In this document: piece after piece, positions 1 through 14,600 of the stretch
Layout of the letters: the number at the start of each line of letters is the position of its first letter
Position numbering within the stretch: the first letter of the stretch is position 1
Assembly: GCA_914767715.1 (NCBI GenBank)
Contig: OU612071.1
Span: 4,340,001-4,404,000 of the forward strand
Reading direction: 5' to 3'
Length of the DNA stretch: 64,000 bases
Origin: Membranipora membranacea
Taxonomy: Eukaryota > Bryozoa > Gymnolaemata > Cheilostomatida > Membraniporidae
Position numbers and translations under genes: made by a program
The notes under the pieces: generated by a model
Database searches by the model: none
The model's input: the letters and a program-made list of their open reading frames with translations, nothing else
Told to the model about the DNA's origin: nothing

Positions 1-2677
1 AATACTGACTTCAGTTTGTCATAAAATGTGGGATCAGAGGCTGGTGGTCCATCCTGTAAAACGAACCACACATTAAAGTTGCCATGTTTGAGTAGACACA
101 GAAACTTGTTATCCTAATATTCAACTAGTTGCAGAATCAATTGCAGGAGAAACATATCAATTCCACACCTCAAAAAGGGATCCACTCCACAATCAGCACC
201 CTGTGCAAGCTTCAACAATTATAAATAGTGTCCGTTCAAATGAGGAAATACACAGTTGAATTGAATTAAATGCAGTGTATTTGGCAAGTACCATAATTAT
301 ACTTGGAGATAGGATTGATAAAAAGTCTATGGTCAGATCAATGTTGAATATGAGCAAACAACTCCAATCCATGAGAATTCCTTCATATTTCCTACAGAAT
401 TTGAATCTAAATCAGCCTACCTTGAATACTTCCTTGACTGCCCCTAGCACTACTTTATGTAGAGGACTCTCCCCACTAGAAGAGCTGCCGGAGGTGATTG
501 TCTCTGCTGTGGAATGTCTGAAACACAGAGATAGGTTGAGGTGACTACTGTATTATCAGCCTGCACTTCGGCTACCAAAATACATCACTGAGACAATCTG
601 AATTAGCAAAGATTTGACGTTCAGGCTTATTCTAAGCACCTTGGCGACCCTTGAAGTGTTTTCAAACCATTTTGTTATTTGAATTAAAACACCCAAAAAG
701 AAAAAGTCGGCTAACAAATCACTATTTATGGCAACAGTGTCTTCTGAAATACCGTCCCAACTAGGTGGGAGCCAGGGAGATTTAAACTATATGAGCCAAG
801 CAACCAATAGCGGAGCCTCATTAATACCTTCATTCATCCATTAGCTGAGATGATTTGGTGAAACAAGATCACAGTTGAATTTCATAAATCACAAATTTGC
901 TAAATTCCCTTCAACCTGTTAATTACCCAACCTGATTCCCACTCTAACAAATGAAGGACCAGCTTCTAATTTCAATTGACAATGGAACACATTGCTGTAG
1001 GCGTATCACATCCGTATCATGAATGCATCATACAGACATATCACACACATGTTGTATACAGAGACATCACATGTTTTACTCTAACCTTGTCTTAGGAGTA
1101 GAGAAGCTGGTATAATCTCCAGAGCCAGTAACACCAGATGCAGTCTTTACTGAGCCGCTGGTTCTATGTGACTTTATATCCGTGGCTGTGGATGATCTAT
1201 GAGACTTTATATCTGTGGATGATCTATGAGATTTATTATCTGTGGCGGACATGTTAGTAGATATAGAAGCAGAGACGCGAGTTGGTATAGATGAGCGAGT
1301 TACTGGAGATCCTGACGCACTGATATCAGTCTGAATTAGACTCTCATCCTTCACTGGGCTCAGAGTGGACTCTACATCTGAATAAAACAGAGATGTGAGC
1401 ATTTATTAAGGTGAAGTCTTTATAATATTGTGCACTTTTCCTTAACACCCTAGTGGGGAATTGGGGGCTAAGGTTTAGTTTAACTAGTGAGGGGATTTCA
1501 AGCAAGCTCGCTAAATTTTCAATAGATTACAGGGGAGTTTATATACGTAAAGTTTTAAGTAATGTAAATGTAAGCTAGCCGTAAATTTCACAACTTCACT
1601 TTCTGTACAAAATGGCAGGCTTCTATTGCATACGTAACCCATCAGTGCATTTTGTTCATTTTAAAAGAATTTGTTTATAATAGATCATAATGGACATCGA
1701 GAGCTTTTTTGTACCCAATTGGCAATTAGGAACATCATATCTATAGTTTACAGTGAAATCTAAGCATTTATGTACCCAGTATTCTTTCACACTGTCATAC
1801 CATCACATTTGAGTACTGTGGTACTATTCATTAACTTACCAGAGGCAGTTTTTACAGTAGAACTATCAGAGTCGGAGTGTTTGATTGACTCCGCGATGCT
1901 CTCAGTCACGGTTGAGTGAGTGGCCGGTGATTTGCTGCGGTCTCGGCGTCGCGGTGATTTACTGTGATCTCTTCGAGATTTAGATTTCTCGGACGGAGAT
2001 CCGAAGTCATCTGAGTAGCTGACCACGGAATCTGTCTGAATCGTCTCATCGCTCTGTCCTCGGGATGAGGTTGTGCTCATGTCTGACCTGGAACAAACAA
2101 CAAGAAGAACTTACGTATGCTTCTCTATACACCAGAGAAAGAGTTGATTTCAGCGCTACACTCGATGAAAGTGCAAGCAAATTTGAACAGGTGTTCGAAT
2201 GCCGGACCACTAATAAATTAAGATCCCAGGTTGAGGCTCATTGAAAAATTCATGATCAAATGATGACATTGAGATAAATGTCAAACAAAAGTTACACTCC
2301 TCCAAGGGTCTTCAAATTCGAGTGACATGAGTGCCAAGAGTGTGGTATGGAATTGACATTTTGCTTATGCTTTCATCAAAACTAGCTGCCAGACTATAAA
2401 ATCATTTTGTCTAGGTTATGTGAAAACAAGTCACTGCATACTTTTCTAGTATATCCTTGAACTGTCTATCTTTAGGGCTCCTCGCCGCCGCGTGTTTCCT
2501 CTGTCTAGGTGAAGTTCTATCCTCGCTTGTACGAGCCATCTCTGTATCTGGTGTGATGGATCTCGGTGAGGATTTAGAAGTGGAGGTCGTACGAGGTGAC
2601 CTAGTTCTAGATTTAGGTCGAGGAGATCGCGTGTGCTTCCTCAGGTGCTGGTCAGGTGATTGGTCAGAATCTGTATC
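1..2677 (-). CDS. CEP350: CEP350-like gene: 3'-most visible exons, Ser/Arg-rich
   Basis: Exon 2442-2677 is rich in SPR, RSP and RTSP motifs and ends QFKDILE. Exon 1840-2087 has an IQTDSVVSYSDDFGSPS segment followed by alternating KSPRRRDRSKSP. Exon 1086-1377 repeats IQTD and contains three tandem KSHR(S/T)S units. Exon 421-517 (SGSSSSGESPLHKVVLGAV) and exon 1-53 (DPTFYDKLKSV) are short. The repeated IQTD...SYSDDF pattern resembles the acidic/serine blocks downstream of the central coil of CEP350. The coding frame is still open at position 1, so the gene continues out of the window. SR-type repeats here are likely phosphorylated linkers, not an RNA-binding domain. Confidence 0.65.
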
Positions 2678-5600
2678 CTGTAAGGATAAGAATACAATGT
2701 GAGATTTGCCTATGAATCTTGTGATAAAATGTGCAAGATTACCATGGATGTATTCAGTTATTTATGGCGATAGGTAGAATTTGAATTCCAAAAGCTCGGT
2801 CAGGTTTTGTGAGTGGGATAAAAATTCAATTGCATCAGCTGATGAGTTTTCATCTCAGGTGCCGGTAATGTATGTCTTACGGTAAAATGGCAGATAAATT
2901 ACATCCAAGCAACTTGTTTCCATCATATCACTCTATTTATCTGATCGGTGTAGTACTTACACTAAAGTACTAAATTTGAGCTAAGTTTCATTTAGCTTGT
3001 TTGGGGGTACCTTGATGATGGACAGCAGTTATTTCAATTGGCTAAGCTGAGAGATTACATAAATTGATAAAACAATAGCCACAAGTTTTACTATGGGGTA
3101 ACTTTTCCTCCGTGGAATGCTTTAATTCCCCACTAGTAGTACAATTCTATAACAATGCGTTACTTACGATGGCACGTTTATGTTTGCCTGCCGGACTGAG
3201 TCGAGCCATCCTGAGTATCTCAGCGTTCTGTTGTCTCTGTTGATCGACGAGAGCAGTCAGTGACTGAGTGACAGTCTCACTCTGAGCTCTCAGTGACTCC
3301 ACTACTGACTGAGTCGCTGCCGGCGGAGCGTCAGAGGACGGGTCAGCAGAGAGACGCTCACGACGCTCTGCTAACATCCTCGCTGCCTGTAAACAAGACA
3401 AAATATGTAGGATGAGATACTGATTTTTCATGGATATTATTGGTAAATGCATGCCACACATAGACTTATTAATAATTATTTAACAATAATAGTCTATGAT
3501 GCCACATTACAAGCTATTAAAGAAAACAGTAATGTCAAAGCCTAAATAATTCCAGTCATAGGCTGCGCAGTGTTAAGAAAAGGGGTGTGTAAAATTCATT
3601 CTACCAATAGGCTACACAGTGTGCATTGAAGACTTTCCAGACGTCACATACATTTTTTAGACACAGCGCTAGTTGTGCTAAATTATTTCTCAAATTTAGA
3701 ACAGAATGACTTTTGAAGGAATATCAAAGTGAACAGTGACATGTTGATATTGGCAAGGGAAAATTATAAACAGGATGGTTAGCTTTTCATAAAAACTGCT
3801 AGCCTAAACACAGCTTATTGAGGGGAGTTTATTTCGTGTACTCACTTCAGTGAAAGCCTTAGTGCTCTCATTCTGAGCTTCCAATAGTTTCCTTGTAGCC
3901 TCTTTGCTGATCTTATTAGCCTCCTTTTGATCCTGAAGCTCCGCCTTCTCTCGTTTCTGATTGGCTGCCTCTGCTTCCTCTCTCCTCTGATTGGCTATTT
4001 CTGCATCTCTCCTGAGTTCGGCTAGTTTCTGATGAGACTCCATCTCATCTTGCTTAATCTTTTGTCTGCGAACGAGGGGATGTTTAGGGTAGTTAAATTT
4101 AACTTACTTTGCATCAGAAAGTGTTGAGAGGGACGGAAGCAGAGAAAATGCACCCTAGATACGTTGATGGCAAGTGCTCAAGCAGATATAAACAAACTTC
4201 TGTTACCAGACGGATGAGTCTTACACGCTGATAAACTTAATCCATGTTAATTGAGCTTTATTTTTTCGATTGTTGCACCCTTCAGAAAGACAGATGCAAA
4301 ATCATGGGACTGGGAGAAACTTGAAAGTTTTGTTGTATGTTGCTAGTCCCTTCAAAATTGACTTAGTGAATTAAACTAGCTCGAATCAAATGAATCTGAT
4401 GAGGATCAAACCGTACCTGAGGTTGATGAGTTGTTGCTCCTGCCTCTCTTTGTTACCTTTCAGTATCTGAGCTAGAGCTACGGTCTCCTGCTGAGCGAGA
4501 GTCGAGAATCGTGTCCTCTCAACATCCGAGAGCTGAGTCTGCTGCTGATTCATACCTTCTAGTAATGAGAGCCCAGCAGACATGGCCAGGTCGAGTCCAG
4601 CGGGTGATATCCTGCAACAAAACAATCGATCATTTGGGAGCAAAATCACTCTATGTGTATCCAAAGGTATAAGGTTTTCATCATGGAATAAGGTTACACT
4701 TAAGTTAGTTTAGGATATGATCACACCATTAGCCAGTACTCTAACTATATCAGTGGAAGTTTTAGTTTCTGGTGATGGCTTGCCATATTGCTTAACAAAC
4801 AAGTTTTCGAAATCAACGCTAAATGACCAAACAAAGTCGATTATCAACTGTAAGTTTCAAATCTTGCAACATGTATCATGTTGTATCAATTGGACATCCT
4901 GCGCATACCTGGGAGCTTGGCTAGGCAGTGGTGCTTGGGCTCTTGCGCTGTAAGTTGGTGGAGGCATTGTCCTTCCCGGTGGTCTGCCGTTTGTAAACCT
5001 GTGATCAGATTGGCTAGTTAAAGTCACATGACCACCAGCTGAGGGCACCTGATGCGATGCTGGCACATAAGCAGCAGCACTTTGTGAGGCTGTGACAGGA
5101 ACAGATGTCACATGACTAGTTGATTGCGAGGTCACGTGACTTTGTGTTGATGTTGTTGGTGGTCTCAATGAGACATCTGGAACAGGTGCCCTATAGTCAT
5201 TGGCAGCTGTGGCAGACATATAAGCTGTGTGTGTGGTCTGAGCGACAGGCACATGATGGGTGGTCTGAGTGGCAGGTGCATGGTGGGTGGTCTCAGTAGT
5301 GTCAGTTTGTATTGCAGCGCTGAGTCTATTAGACAGTGTCTGGGTGGTCACTGTTGACACTGACGTAGTTGACAGGTAGGAGGTAGTCGTGACAGGTGGC
5401 TGTCTAACTGTCAGAGCCTCACGCTCAGCCTTTAGTTTTCTGAGGTATGTGTTTATTACACTATGTCCGTCGCCCTGCTTCGGTCCGTCGTAATTCAGTG
5501 AGCGAGCGACCTGAAGTTAGACACATGGACAATAGAAAATTTAACGTCAGATCACTGTCAATGCATCAAGGCATGTATTTGATGAAATGGAGGTCATATC

Positions 5601-8600
5601 AAGCCTGCCAGTATTGTCACTGATTTAAAATACTGTCTTGCAACTTGTCATGTAGACCTTCAAGCCTCAGTGGAAGGATATTACACTAATTATCAGATTT
5701 CCATCCTGAAGGTCAATGTCTTATAGCGTAAATAGAACATGAAAATATGTTTCGTTTACGCCACGGTGACGAATGGGGAAAAATACATGCTTATATCACG
5801 AAGAGTTTGGAGTTATCTGGTCATCTTCAACAATACCAGCTGGGCAGACAACTCCAGGCAAATAAAATTAAATTACAGAGAAGAATAATCATTGGAATGT
5901 ACCTTCGCTACAGGTTTGATTATATCATGTTGTTGTTCTGGTCTGTTAGCCTGAGATCTGTGTGACACAGTGAAGTTACTGGGGCGCGCCAGAGCCTCCC
6001 TTATCCTGAGATCCAAACTGCTGAGCTCACTCTCATTTTCTGATATCTCACTATCTGTTGTAACTAGAAAATACATTCCATAGTATAAAGAAATATCCCA
6101 TATAGCAAGTCTAACAATCCGAGATAGCAACCATAACAAGCCTAGCAGCCAATCATGTTTTATATTCAACAACTAGTTACACTTTGTATCTCGGAAACAA
6201 CAAGACTAGCTTGTAGCTTGGTGGTCAATGTGAAGATGGTAACTTTGTGGGTCTACAGATTGAATCTGTACAACTGGCTGACTTTCAGTGCCAATTCTAT
6301 ACTTTTCACACTGGCACTGAGTGTGTAACCCCAGGTGTGTGGTCTGAGATGGAGTTGACAGTGAGAAGTGGGTGGGTGGTCTGAGACATAATATACAATA
6401 TGCTAGTGTGTGGTCTGACACACACTGTATACAATATCTATGTGAGTGGTCTAACACTGACCTGTGCTATGAGTGTCACTCTCAGTAACAGTACTATGTG
6501 TGTGATCCTCCTGATCATCATCAGATACTGAGGTTGTACTCTCTGTCATCCAGGCTCTGTTATTACCTGAAATACATGATATGATCAGTAATATTAAAAT
6601 AAATGTGTCAGTGTGTCCAGTAAGTCGATGTAAGAGAGTAATCATAATCGATTGATGCGAGTTATAAAGTTTCTTGATGCAACTGCAGACCCACTGAATC
6701 AGGTAATTTTGATATCAAACTTGTTCTGAGAGCCTGTTCTGACTCAAGTATTAAAGGAACCAGTGCTAGTACTACAAGAATCTCAGTATTAAAGGAACCA
6801 GTGCTAGTACTACAAGAATCTCAGTATTAAAGGAACCAGTGCTAGTACTACAAGAATCTCAGTATTAAAGGAACCAGTGCTAGTACTACAAGAATCTCAG
6901 TATTAAAGGAACCAGTGCCAGTACTACAAGAATCTCAGTATTAAAGGAACCAGTGCTAGTACTACAAGAATCTCAGTATTAAAGGAACCAGTGCTAGTAC
7001 TACAAGAATCTCAGTATTAAAGGAACCAGTGCTAGTACTACAAGAATCTCAGTATTAAAGGAACCAGTGCTAGTACTACAAGAATCTCAGTATTAAAGGA
7101 ACCAGTGCTAGTACTACAAGAATCTCAGTATTAAAGGAACCAGTGCTAGTACTACAAGAATCTCAGTATTAAAGGAACCAGTGCTAGTACTACAAGAATC
7201 TCAGAGCAGTTCCTTAGCGATTTATAATAACAAATAACAAATAATAACAAATAAAGTGCATTATAAAAGTTATTTACATGTTTGTGATATTTATGATATT
7301 TTTGTTTTGGGTTTTTTCGATTTATATTCAGTTTTATTTATGCGGTAAATGTGAATAAGTTGCGATGGTAGGTACTATATATCACACTGAACTCACCTGG
7401 AAGCTGATCAGCAGGTAGCTGATGTGAGAATAGATGACTGTTAGTAAGCCTCTGATTCCTGGTCAGTACCGGAGCTGACTCTGCACGAGGGGATCGAGAC
7501 ATGTTCAACCTGATAAAGAACAAAATAAAACAGCTTATAGCAGACGGTATGGGATGTAAAGTTATGGTTCATAAATAACACCTAGACTGGGATTCAGTCC
7601 AAAAGTTTGGAGTTATCTTCTCAATACAATAACAAGGCAAAGCCTATCAGCCAATCAAGACAAAACCAAAATACAAGCACATGGTGGGTCCACTCAGAAA
7701 TACACAATAGTGATACATGAGTAGATAACACCGCAGAAGCAATGTCCAACACAACCAATAATTCAGACGAAGCCCCATTGTTGGCCTGAATCCCAGGCTA
7801 AGTTTTACCCCATTATCTAGCTTTGTTTCTTAAAGTTTAGTGACAAAAATATTGTGTATTTACCTCACAGATATTAGTAAAGAGCCATAAGAATATGTAT
7901 CACTTAAAAAATTAGTTAACTTGAATTTGCACAATCTGAGATTTTTTGTATGAGAATTTAGGAATAAAACAAGAAAACCTGATGGAAATTAAGACTTACC
8001 AATGAGTACTAGATGCAGGGCGGCTGTTTGACCTAGATAATACAGAGTGTTCTAGGTCAGCTTTTATCATGTCCATCTTAGACATGAGCTGCGCTGTAGT
8101 GAGAGCTAAGTTTGCTATCCTAGATGACTTCACACTGTAATTTAGAACGATGTTGGTCATGGTGACATTTCATACAAGTAACAGTTACCAAGCATCAACT
8201 TTATAATACACAAGAAAGTGACACAGTAGAAAAATAGTTAATTGATATTTGTATGATAGAACACCCTATGGGTTGAAGATAGGGGAAGAAAGCTTATGTG
8301 AAAATATGTTGGTCCTGGTTTGGTTGGCCTGCCTTTTCTGATCATTTACCAGGAAATGACAACTCACAGCGTATCAAAGTAATTTGGCGGTAGTTAGTTG
8401 TTCGGACAAATTTCGACAGCATCATATGAAAGGAAAGGTCAAAAACGTCTCAAATTTATAGAAAGTTGATAGATTGAATATCATGTGAGCTGTCAACCGA
8501 TGCACTTCTGTGCAAAAGTCAATTTTACCAAAAGGTGGAGGATGTCAATCCCTCAGCTGTAGTTATGCCAAGAACCAAACAAACTGAATTTCACACTTTA

Positions 8601-11600
8601 TGAATCATAATAGTTATGATCTTGTATTCTTACACATGCTGTTGATTGAATGCGGGGGATCGGACCCTCCCCTCACTGGTGTCTGTGCTCTCAGCAGGAA
8701 CTGAGGTACTGCTAGCTAGAGCTTGTCCAATCAATTTAATAGGCGTCTGCTGTGCCTGAAATATAGAAGACCAAACATTATAAGATTGCTTTGGGTTGTA
8801 TAACAGCTTCCATGCCACAAACCAGCAGTGAACTAATATACCTGAGATATGTAGACAGTTCACATAATGAATAAATCACCGTTTCTCACTAGCTTGAAAT
8901 AATGAATCGAATGGCTAGCTAAATTTTCCCTATCTCATTTTTGTGTATAGCTAATGAAATTTAGGTGCTAGGTAACAAAATGTCACCTTAAACTAGCAAA
9001 AGTAAGCCCTAGTCTATATGTACTTATATAGCGTAATGGTAAACTCTCTGAAAAAGACTATAAATATCCTACAGAGATTTATTATACTCTCCTACCTGTG
9101 CTTGCCTGGCCGCCTGATTTCGGAGTCGTGCCTCTTGCACAAGCTGCTGTATCTCGTCCTCTACTGCTTTATTACGAGCGGATAGAGGAGAGTCTGATTT
9201 AGATCTGGGTGTGCTGCCTCTACTACCCGAGCTGTCACAACAGAGGATAACATGATAAATGATTTCAGATTATATTAGATAAATGAGCTGTCACAACACA
9301 GATTATTATATTATTATAAGAGCTATCCTCAAGAAGTTAACAACGCAACCTTCCTAAGAAAGTTATTGTAAATTATAGAGAAACATTAATATCTAGAGTT
9401 ACACAGGATGAAATCGAATTATTTTCCTTCTATCCTCAATTCATTAGGGAGGATTTAATTAATAGTAAGGCCATAAAAAAAACTTATTGTATTACGCAAT
9501 GGATTTCAGAGTTGTCTCCCAAAATCCAAGAGCAGATAACTACGGAAAATAAGATCGCCCTGTAGTTTTTACACTTTCTCTGGTTGGACACAGAACAGAA
9601 AAGTCATGATAATTTTGATTCACCTTAGACATCTACCCATTAAAGTATAATCGATTGAAATTGTTCATTGATAAGATAATGCCTGGATGAATCTCTCAAC
9701 ACACCGTGAATTGGACGATTTTTTCGGGGTTGTAGACTGAGGTCTGAGCTCCGCTTCAGTAAGGGTGGTATCGCCTTCCCCATCACTACCCATAGACAGG
9801 TTATGTCTGGAGCCTTGGCTTACATCAGCGTCCTCTTCATCATCTGATGCAGTTTCTGCAACACAATTGAGCAAAACTTAAAGCCTTTGTAGTAAAGTTA
9901 TCATGACGAATATGTCTGTATTGTCAATCAAGCATTTGCAGTCTTCAATACAAACAAAACCCTAATAAAACATACACAAATTTAATTATCTGCTGCTTTT
10001 GAAGAGTCATGGTTTTACCTAGAAGTATCAACGCCCTAGAGGAGGGAAGTTTTTCGCATTCTTGAGATAGCTAAATTTAAGATCAACTAACATTTACTCA
10101 CTCACTTTGCTTTACATAGACTCCAACCATAGCCAGAAAATGTGTTATATTAGCTAACCTCATGTCATCCCAAAACTAGCTAAAAACTACTGCTGCCACT
10201 CGGCAAATTTGTGCTCATTGAATTCTGCATAGCTCCAAGATAATTAATTGAGACTTTAATCTCATAATTGTCACCTAATGGGCAAATAATTTGCACAAAC
10301 TGATCTTCAAAATCAGGGCATGAAATCTACGCACCAGCTTATGACGTGTACAGTTTGCACGAGTAAGACGGTAAATACGTCACCCGTGCCGGTAGATAAT
10401 TAATTTAATACCCTAATTTTGACGATCAGTTTGTGCAAACTATTTGCTCATTAGGTGACAATGCCGAGATTGCAGCCTGACTTTATTAGTTTTGAGCTGC
10501 AGAATTCTATAAGCACACATTTGGCTATGTGGCAGCAGTGGTTTAAGTAAACAACCCGTGAATATTAGAAAAGTAATAGCCTACCTGGTACCATAGTGGG
10601 TTGTGTCACCGTGTAACTCATACTGCCAGTGACTGCGGGTGGTGCCCATACGCCCGTACCGTTTAGTGGCCTACCAGGTACTGAGGCTGTAGTGTATGTA
10701 GTGTTTGAGGCTTTCGCTGTAGCATGACCATGAGAGGGTCTCACTGTAGCTTGTTTATATGACCTGGAGGATGCAGCAGAGCGTGACTTCTCCTGCAGGG
10801 CCTGTGAGCAGTAAGAGATGATAGAAACTCATTATAGTTTGAACTGATAGTAAAAAAGTGAACAGGTCACATTCAGTCTACATTCATAGCAACACTGATT
10901 ATAGAGGGTTATCTAGGTCAGGAAAAAGGTTGATTAAAGGTTGATTAAAATCATATGTCATATCACTCGCCCATCCCGAGGCATGGGCCGCGAAATATTA
11001 TTGCCTTAATGGCGAGGCCGCAATATCTGCGCCAATTTGCTCTCAGTTTGCAGGCAGGTCGGAGCACACCTGGGGGCCAACCAATCCCCAGTAGAAGATG
11101 GACTGCAGTGGGATTCGAACCCACGACCTTCAACACTTGCATGTTGAAGTCCGGCGCTCTAACCAACTGAGCTACCTCCTACTCCTAACTGTTTTATATT
11201 TTCAAAATTTGCTGCATCAGGTCAGGTTAGGTCAGGTTAAATTTGTTAAGCTATGTTACCTACCTTTGCTCAGTAATTACAATTCCAGTTTGTTACACTG
11301 TAGTATTGCAGCTTGTTTAAGAGCTCAAACTGTGCCGGGATAGCTGGAAGTACCATTTCATTATCAACTACTGGGCTAAAAAGTTGATAATTAAATGTTC
11401 ACTATCAGCTATCCCATCACAGTTTATGCGCTTAAACTAAATTTGAGCCTAAACTCATAGCTCACAACTCTACTCCCGACACAGAGCCACAACGCTACAC
11501 ATGACCTACACTGTATGTACATAGTGACACAAACCTTGAGTTTATCTTTCCTCTCCTTCTCCGCCTGCTGCTGCCTCTTTTTTACCTCCAGATCCTGAAG

Positions 11601-14600
11601 TCTTTTCTCCTTCCGCTTCTTAGCCATAAATCTGAAAGTGTTACACAATATTTTGTCAACTTACGCTTGTAACCTGCATGGACATCCGCACTTCATAACA
11701 TGGAAATATCAATACTAGAGCGAAGTTTTCTGTACTAATGACAAATGTATCAGGGACCATCCATGGCACAGCTACATTTACAATGACCCAAACTCCCTGG
11801 TGTATCAATACACCAGTTGGTTGACATCAAATACCAAACACTAATGCACATGTGCACAGCCTACATCCTAACAAACTTGCAGCTTCCATATCCTGACATT
11901 ATAGAAATAGATTAGGATGTCAGTACCTTACTTCTCATGTCCTAAAAGCACTTTGCCAATTACAGTTAGCGTCAAGGCCTTCGGGAAGTTATTATAGACG
12001 GCAAGATCACAAAAAAATACATCATAACTTGATTAATATAAGCTACAGCTATAAAAAGTTAGTCTCCTGACTAAGCAACAAACTTACTCCTGTACTGACT
12101 GAGCGTCATAATTTCTCTGTTTAGATACTGGTTCTACAGGCTCCGCCTCCGCTATCTTGACCTTCACCCTCTTCTTACTTCTGATTGGCTTATCTCTAAC
12201 AGGCTCTGCCTCCATCTCATCTTCAAGTACAAGAAACGAACATCAGGATGAGTCATTTTTGATTGCATTCAATGACTTTTCCAGCAAAACAAAATCACAA
12301 AACTGGATAACACAAGAATAACAGAGGACAGCAAGGCCAGAGTATTCACAGAAGAGATGATACTATAATCACTCTGACGGCCATTTGATAAGGTTGTCTG
12401 TCCCATACTCTATAATTGAACAGTTGAACATTAACTAAATTGTTGACTCAAGTGAATATAATTAGAAAATATACATAACAAACAGTCAATTGCCAAAAGA
12501 CATGGGTAGGTTTTGTAACGACCACATCAGTATCGGGGTAGTGCTTGAAATGGAATGCCACTAACAGCGACCTCCCATAAACTAGATAGTAACTGTTATT
12601 CGATACCATCTACCACTATATAAATCTGCTACATTAACATAAGATACAGGTTATTGATAACAAGCTGATTACTTACCTCTATCACTTATCTCAGCGTCTG
12701 TTTGTGGAGCCTGTCTCTGTCTGGCTGTGTCTCCACCGCTGTGACGACTGCTACCATCAGATCTACCTGAGCCTGGTCTACTACCTGAGGAGGAAGAGGT
12801 GGGCCTAGTCACACTAACTCCGCCCTTCTTCTGTCTCAGCTCACGCTTAACTACAGCCATACCCTTACGCCATGAGTCCGGACGGATCTGCTCAGCTGTA
12901 TGATAAAAATAATAATATATTGAGGTGATCATTATGAGTGGGAGAAGAGCTCTACAATATCTTGATTACATAGAACAAAGAAGAAGTATTGTTTACTGAG
13001 AGGTAGCCTGTCTTAACAAGCTTTGTTCGGTGGGGGGGGGGACAAAGCTTGTCAACTCTTGCACTGCTCGATGTCGAGCAGCTAATATTAAATATTGTCT
13101 TCTCTTGCGATTGGTTGACAAGCGTTGCCCCCCCCCCCCCCCAACAGAACAAAGCTTGTCAAGACAGGCTAACTGAGAGGCTAAATCACAATAAATGTGG
13201 ATTATAAATTGGAGTTGTCTCCTCAAATGACCATAAGTTCCATGAAAAGACAACTCTTATATTTAAACAAAATGTGGTATTATCATAGAATTAGGAATTA
13301 GTGACCACAGTGATGAAAAAGACACTATGTCTTAAAACATTGTTTGTCACAGCCGATCAAGAGGAATTAAGATATAAAGAAGAGGTATAAAGTAGAGGCT
13401 ACACAGGTTTAAAGTTTTCCATGAGATATCCTAACCTATTGTGTTTTGTGTTCTTGTCCTATTTTATCATAATTACCATGATATATTTTTTTTTGTAAAA
13501 ATAAAACACGCACATACAGACAGTAGTGAAGTATTCAATATCACCGGCGTGTAGTTTTTTCAGCAGAAGAGCAGACTTAACTTCAGTTACACAAATTAAA
13601 AGTGTGAATAAGAACCCTACTCACATTTCTTCTTCTCCTGCGCCGCTCTCTCAGTAGACAGAGATACAGACCTAGATTTACCGGCTGGAGTTTTCTCCAC
13701 CCACTTAACAGCTGAGGAGGAGCGAGGCTTTGTTATCTCTGCTGATTTACTGCGCGGGACCATAGCAGGCACTGATATAAAAACGTGAACATTCTGAGCT
13801 ACAAGTTTGTAGACATGCTGGAATTTGACACAAAGTATCTTGTGTAAATCTATCAACAAGCTTGATCGAGCAACATAACATATGATTTTCTTGAGGAGAT
13901 AATGCAGGTCGTCCTTCTAAGCATTGCTACCCCTGAGAGTACTAGATATTCTTCAGATCACAGACACCTAACAGGAGGGAGTTTGTAGCCCACTTTAGCC
14001 AAGCAGTTAATATTCATCAATAACATAGTTGTGTGATTTAAGAACTCAAGCCGAACCTGACCAAGGAGTTAACTCCTTGACCTGACGTAATACATAATTG
14101 CTAACGCATAACAGAAACCAACCCGTGATGATTTTAGCATATGGTCGCTATTCTCAGTCATGACATGTCTAGACCCAATGGTGTTAATGTCCATTGCCAC
14201 CTAACTACTCACCATTATCTCTCTTAGCAGCGGCCGATCCACTGGTGACCTTCCTGTGACCTCTGCTACTGCCGGCGATACTGTGAATCTCAGGAGCTGT
14301 AGCAACTTTACGCTTGACCGGTCTCACCACTACACTCTCCGGGGAGGAGTTCAGGTGTACTTTGTCTTCTTCTGTGTGTGACTGCTTAGCCTGAGGGAGA
14401 TAACACACATACATTCGATGAATACATGTCATAGCTGTATATTAGTATAAGGGCGGTTCAACTTGCAAATATTAATACATGATATTACCAACGAATATAA
14501 TATGCAGGTGCTGCCAATGTGATGTCATGTATATGAGGTGGTGAGGCAATGACATCACATGATACATATCGCTGTCCAAACCTAAATCTCATCCTCATGG

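Noticed and set aside
11090-11182. tRNA gene on the minus strand
   Set aside because: A and B boxes are good, but the acceptor arms do not pair, the anticodon arm is too long, and the same body follows in a second copy at 62.3 kb; it is a SINE head.
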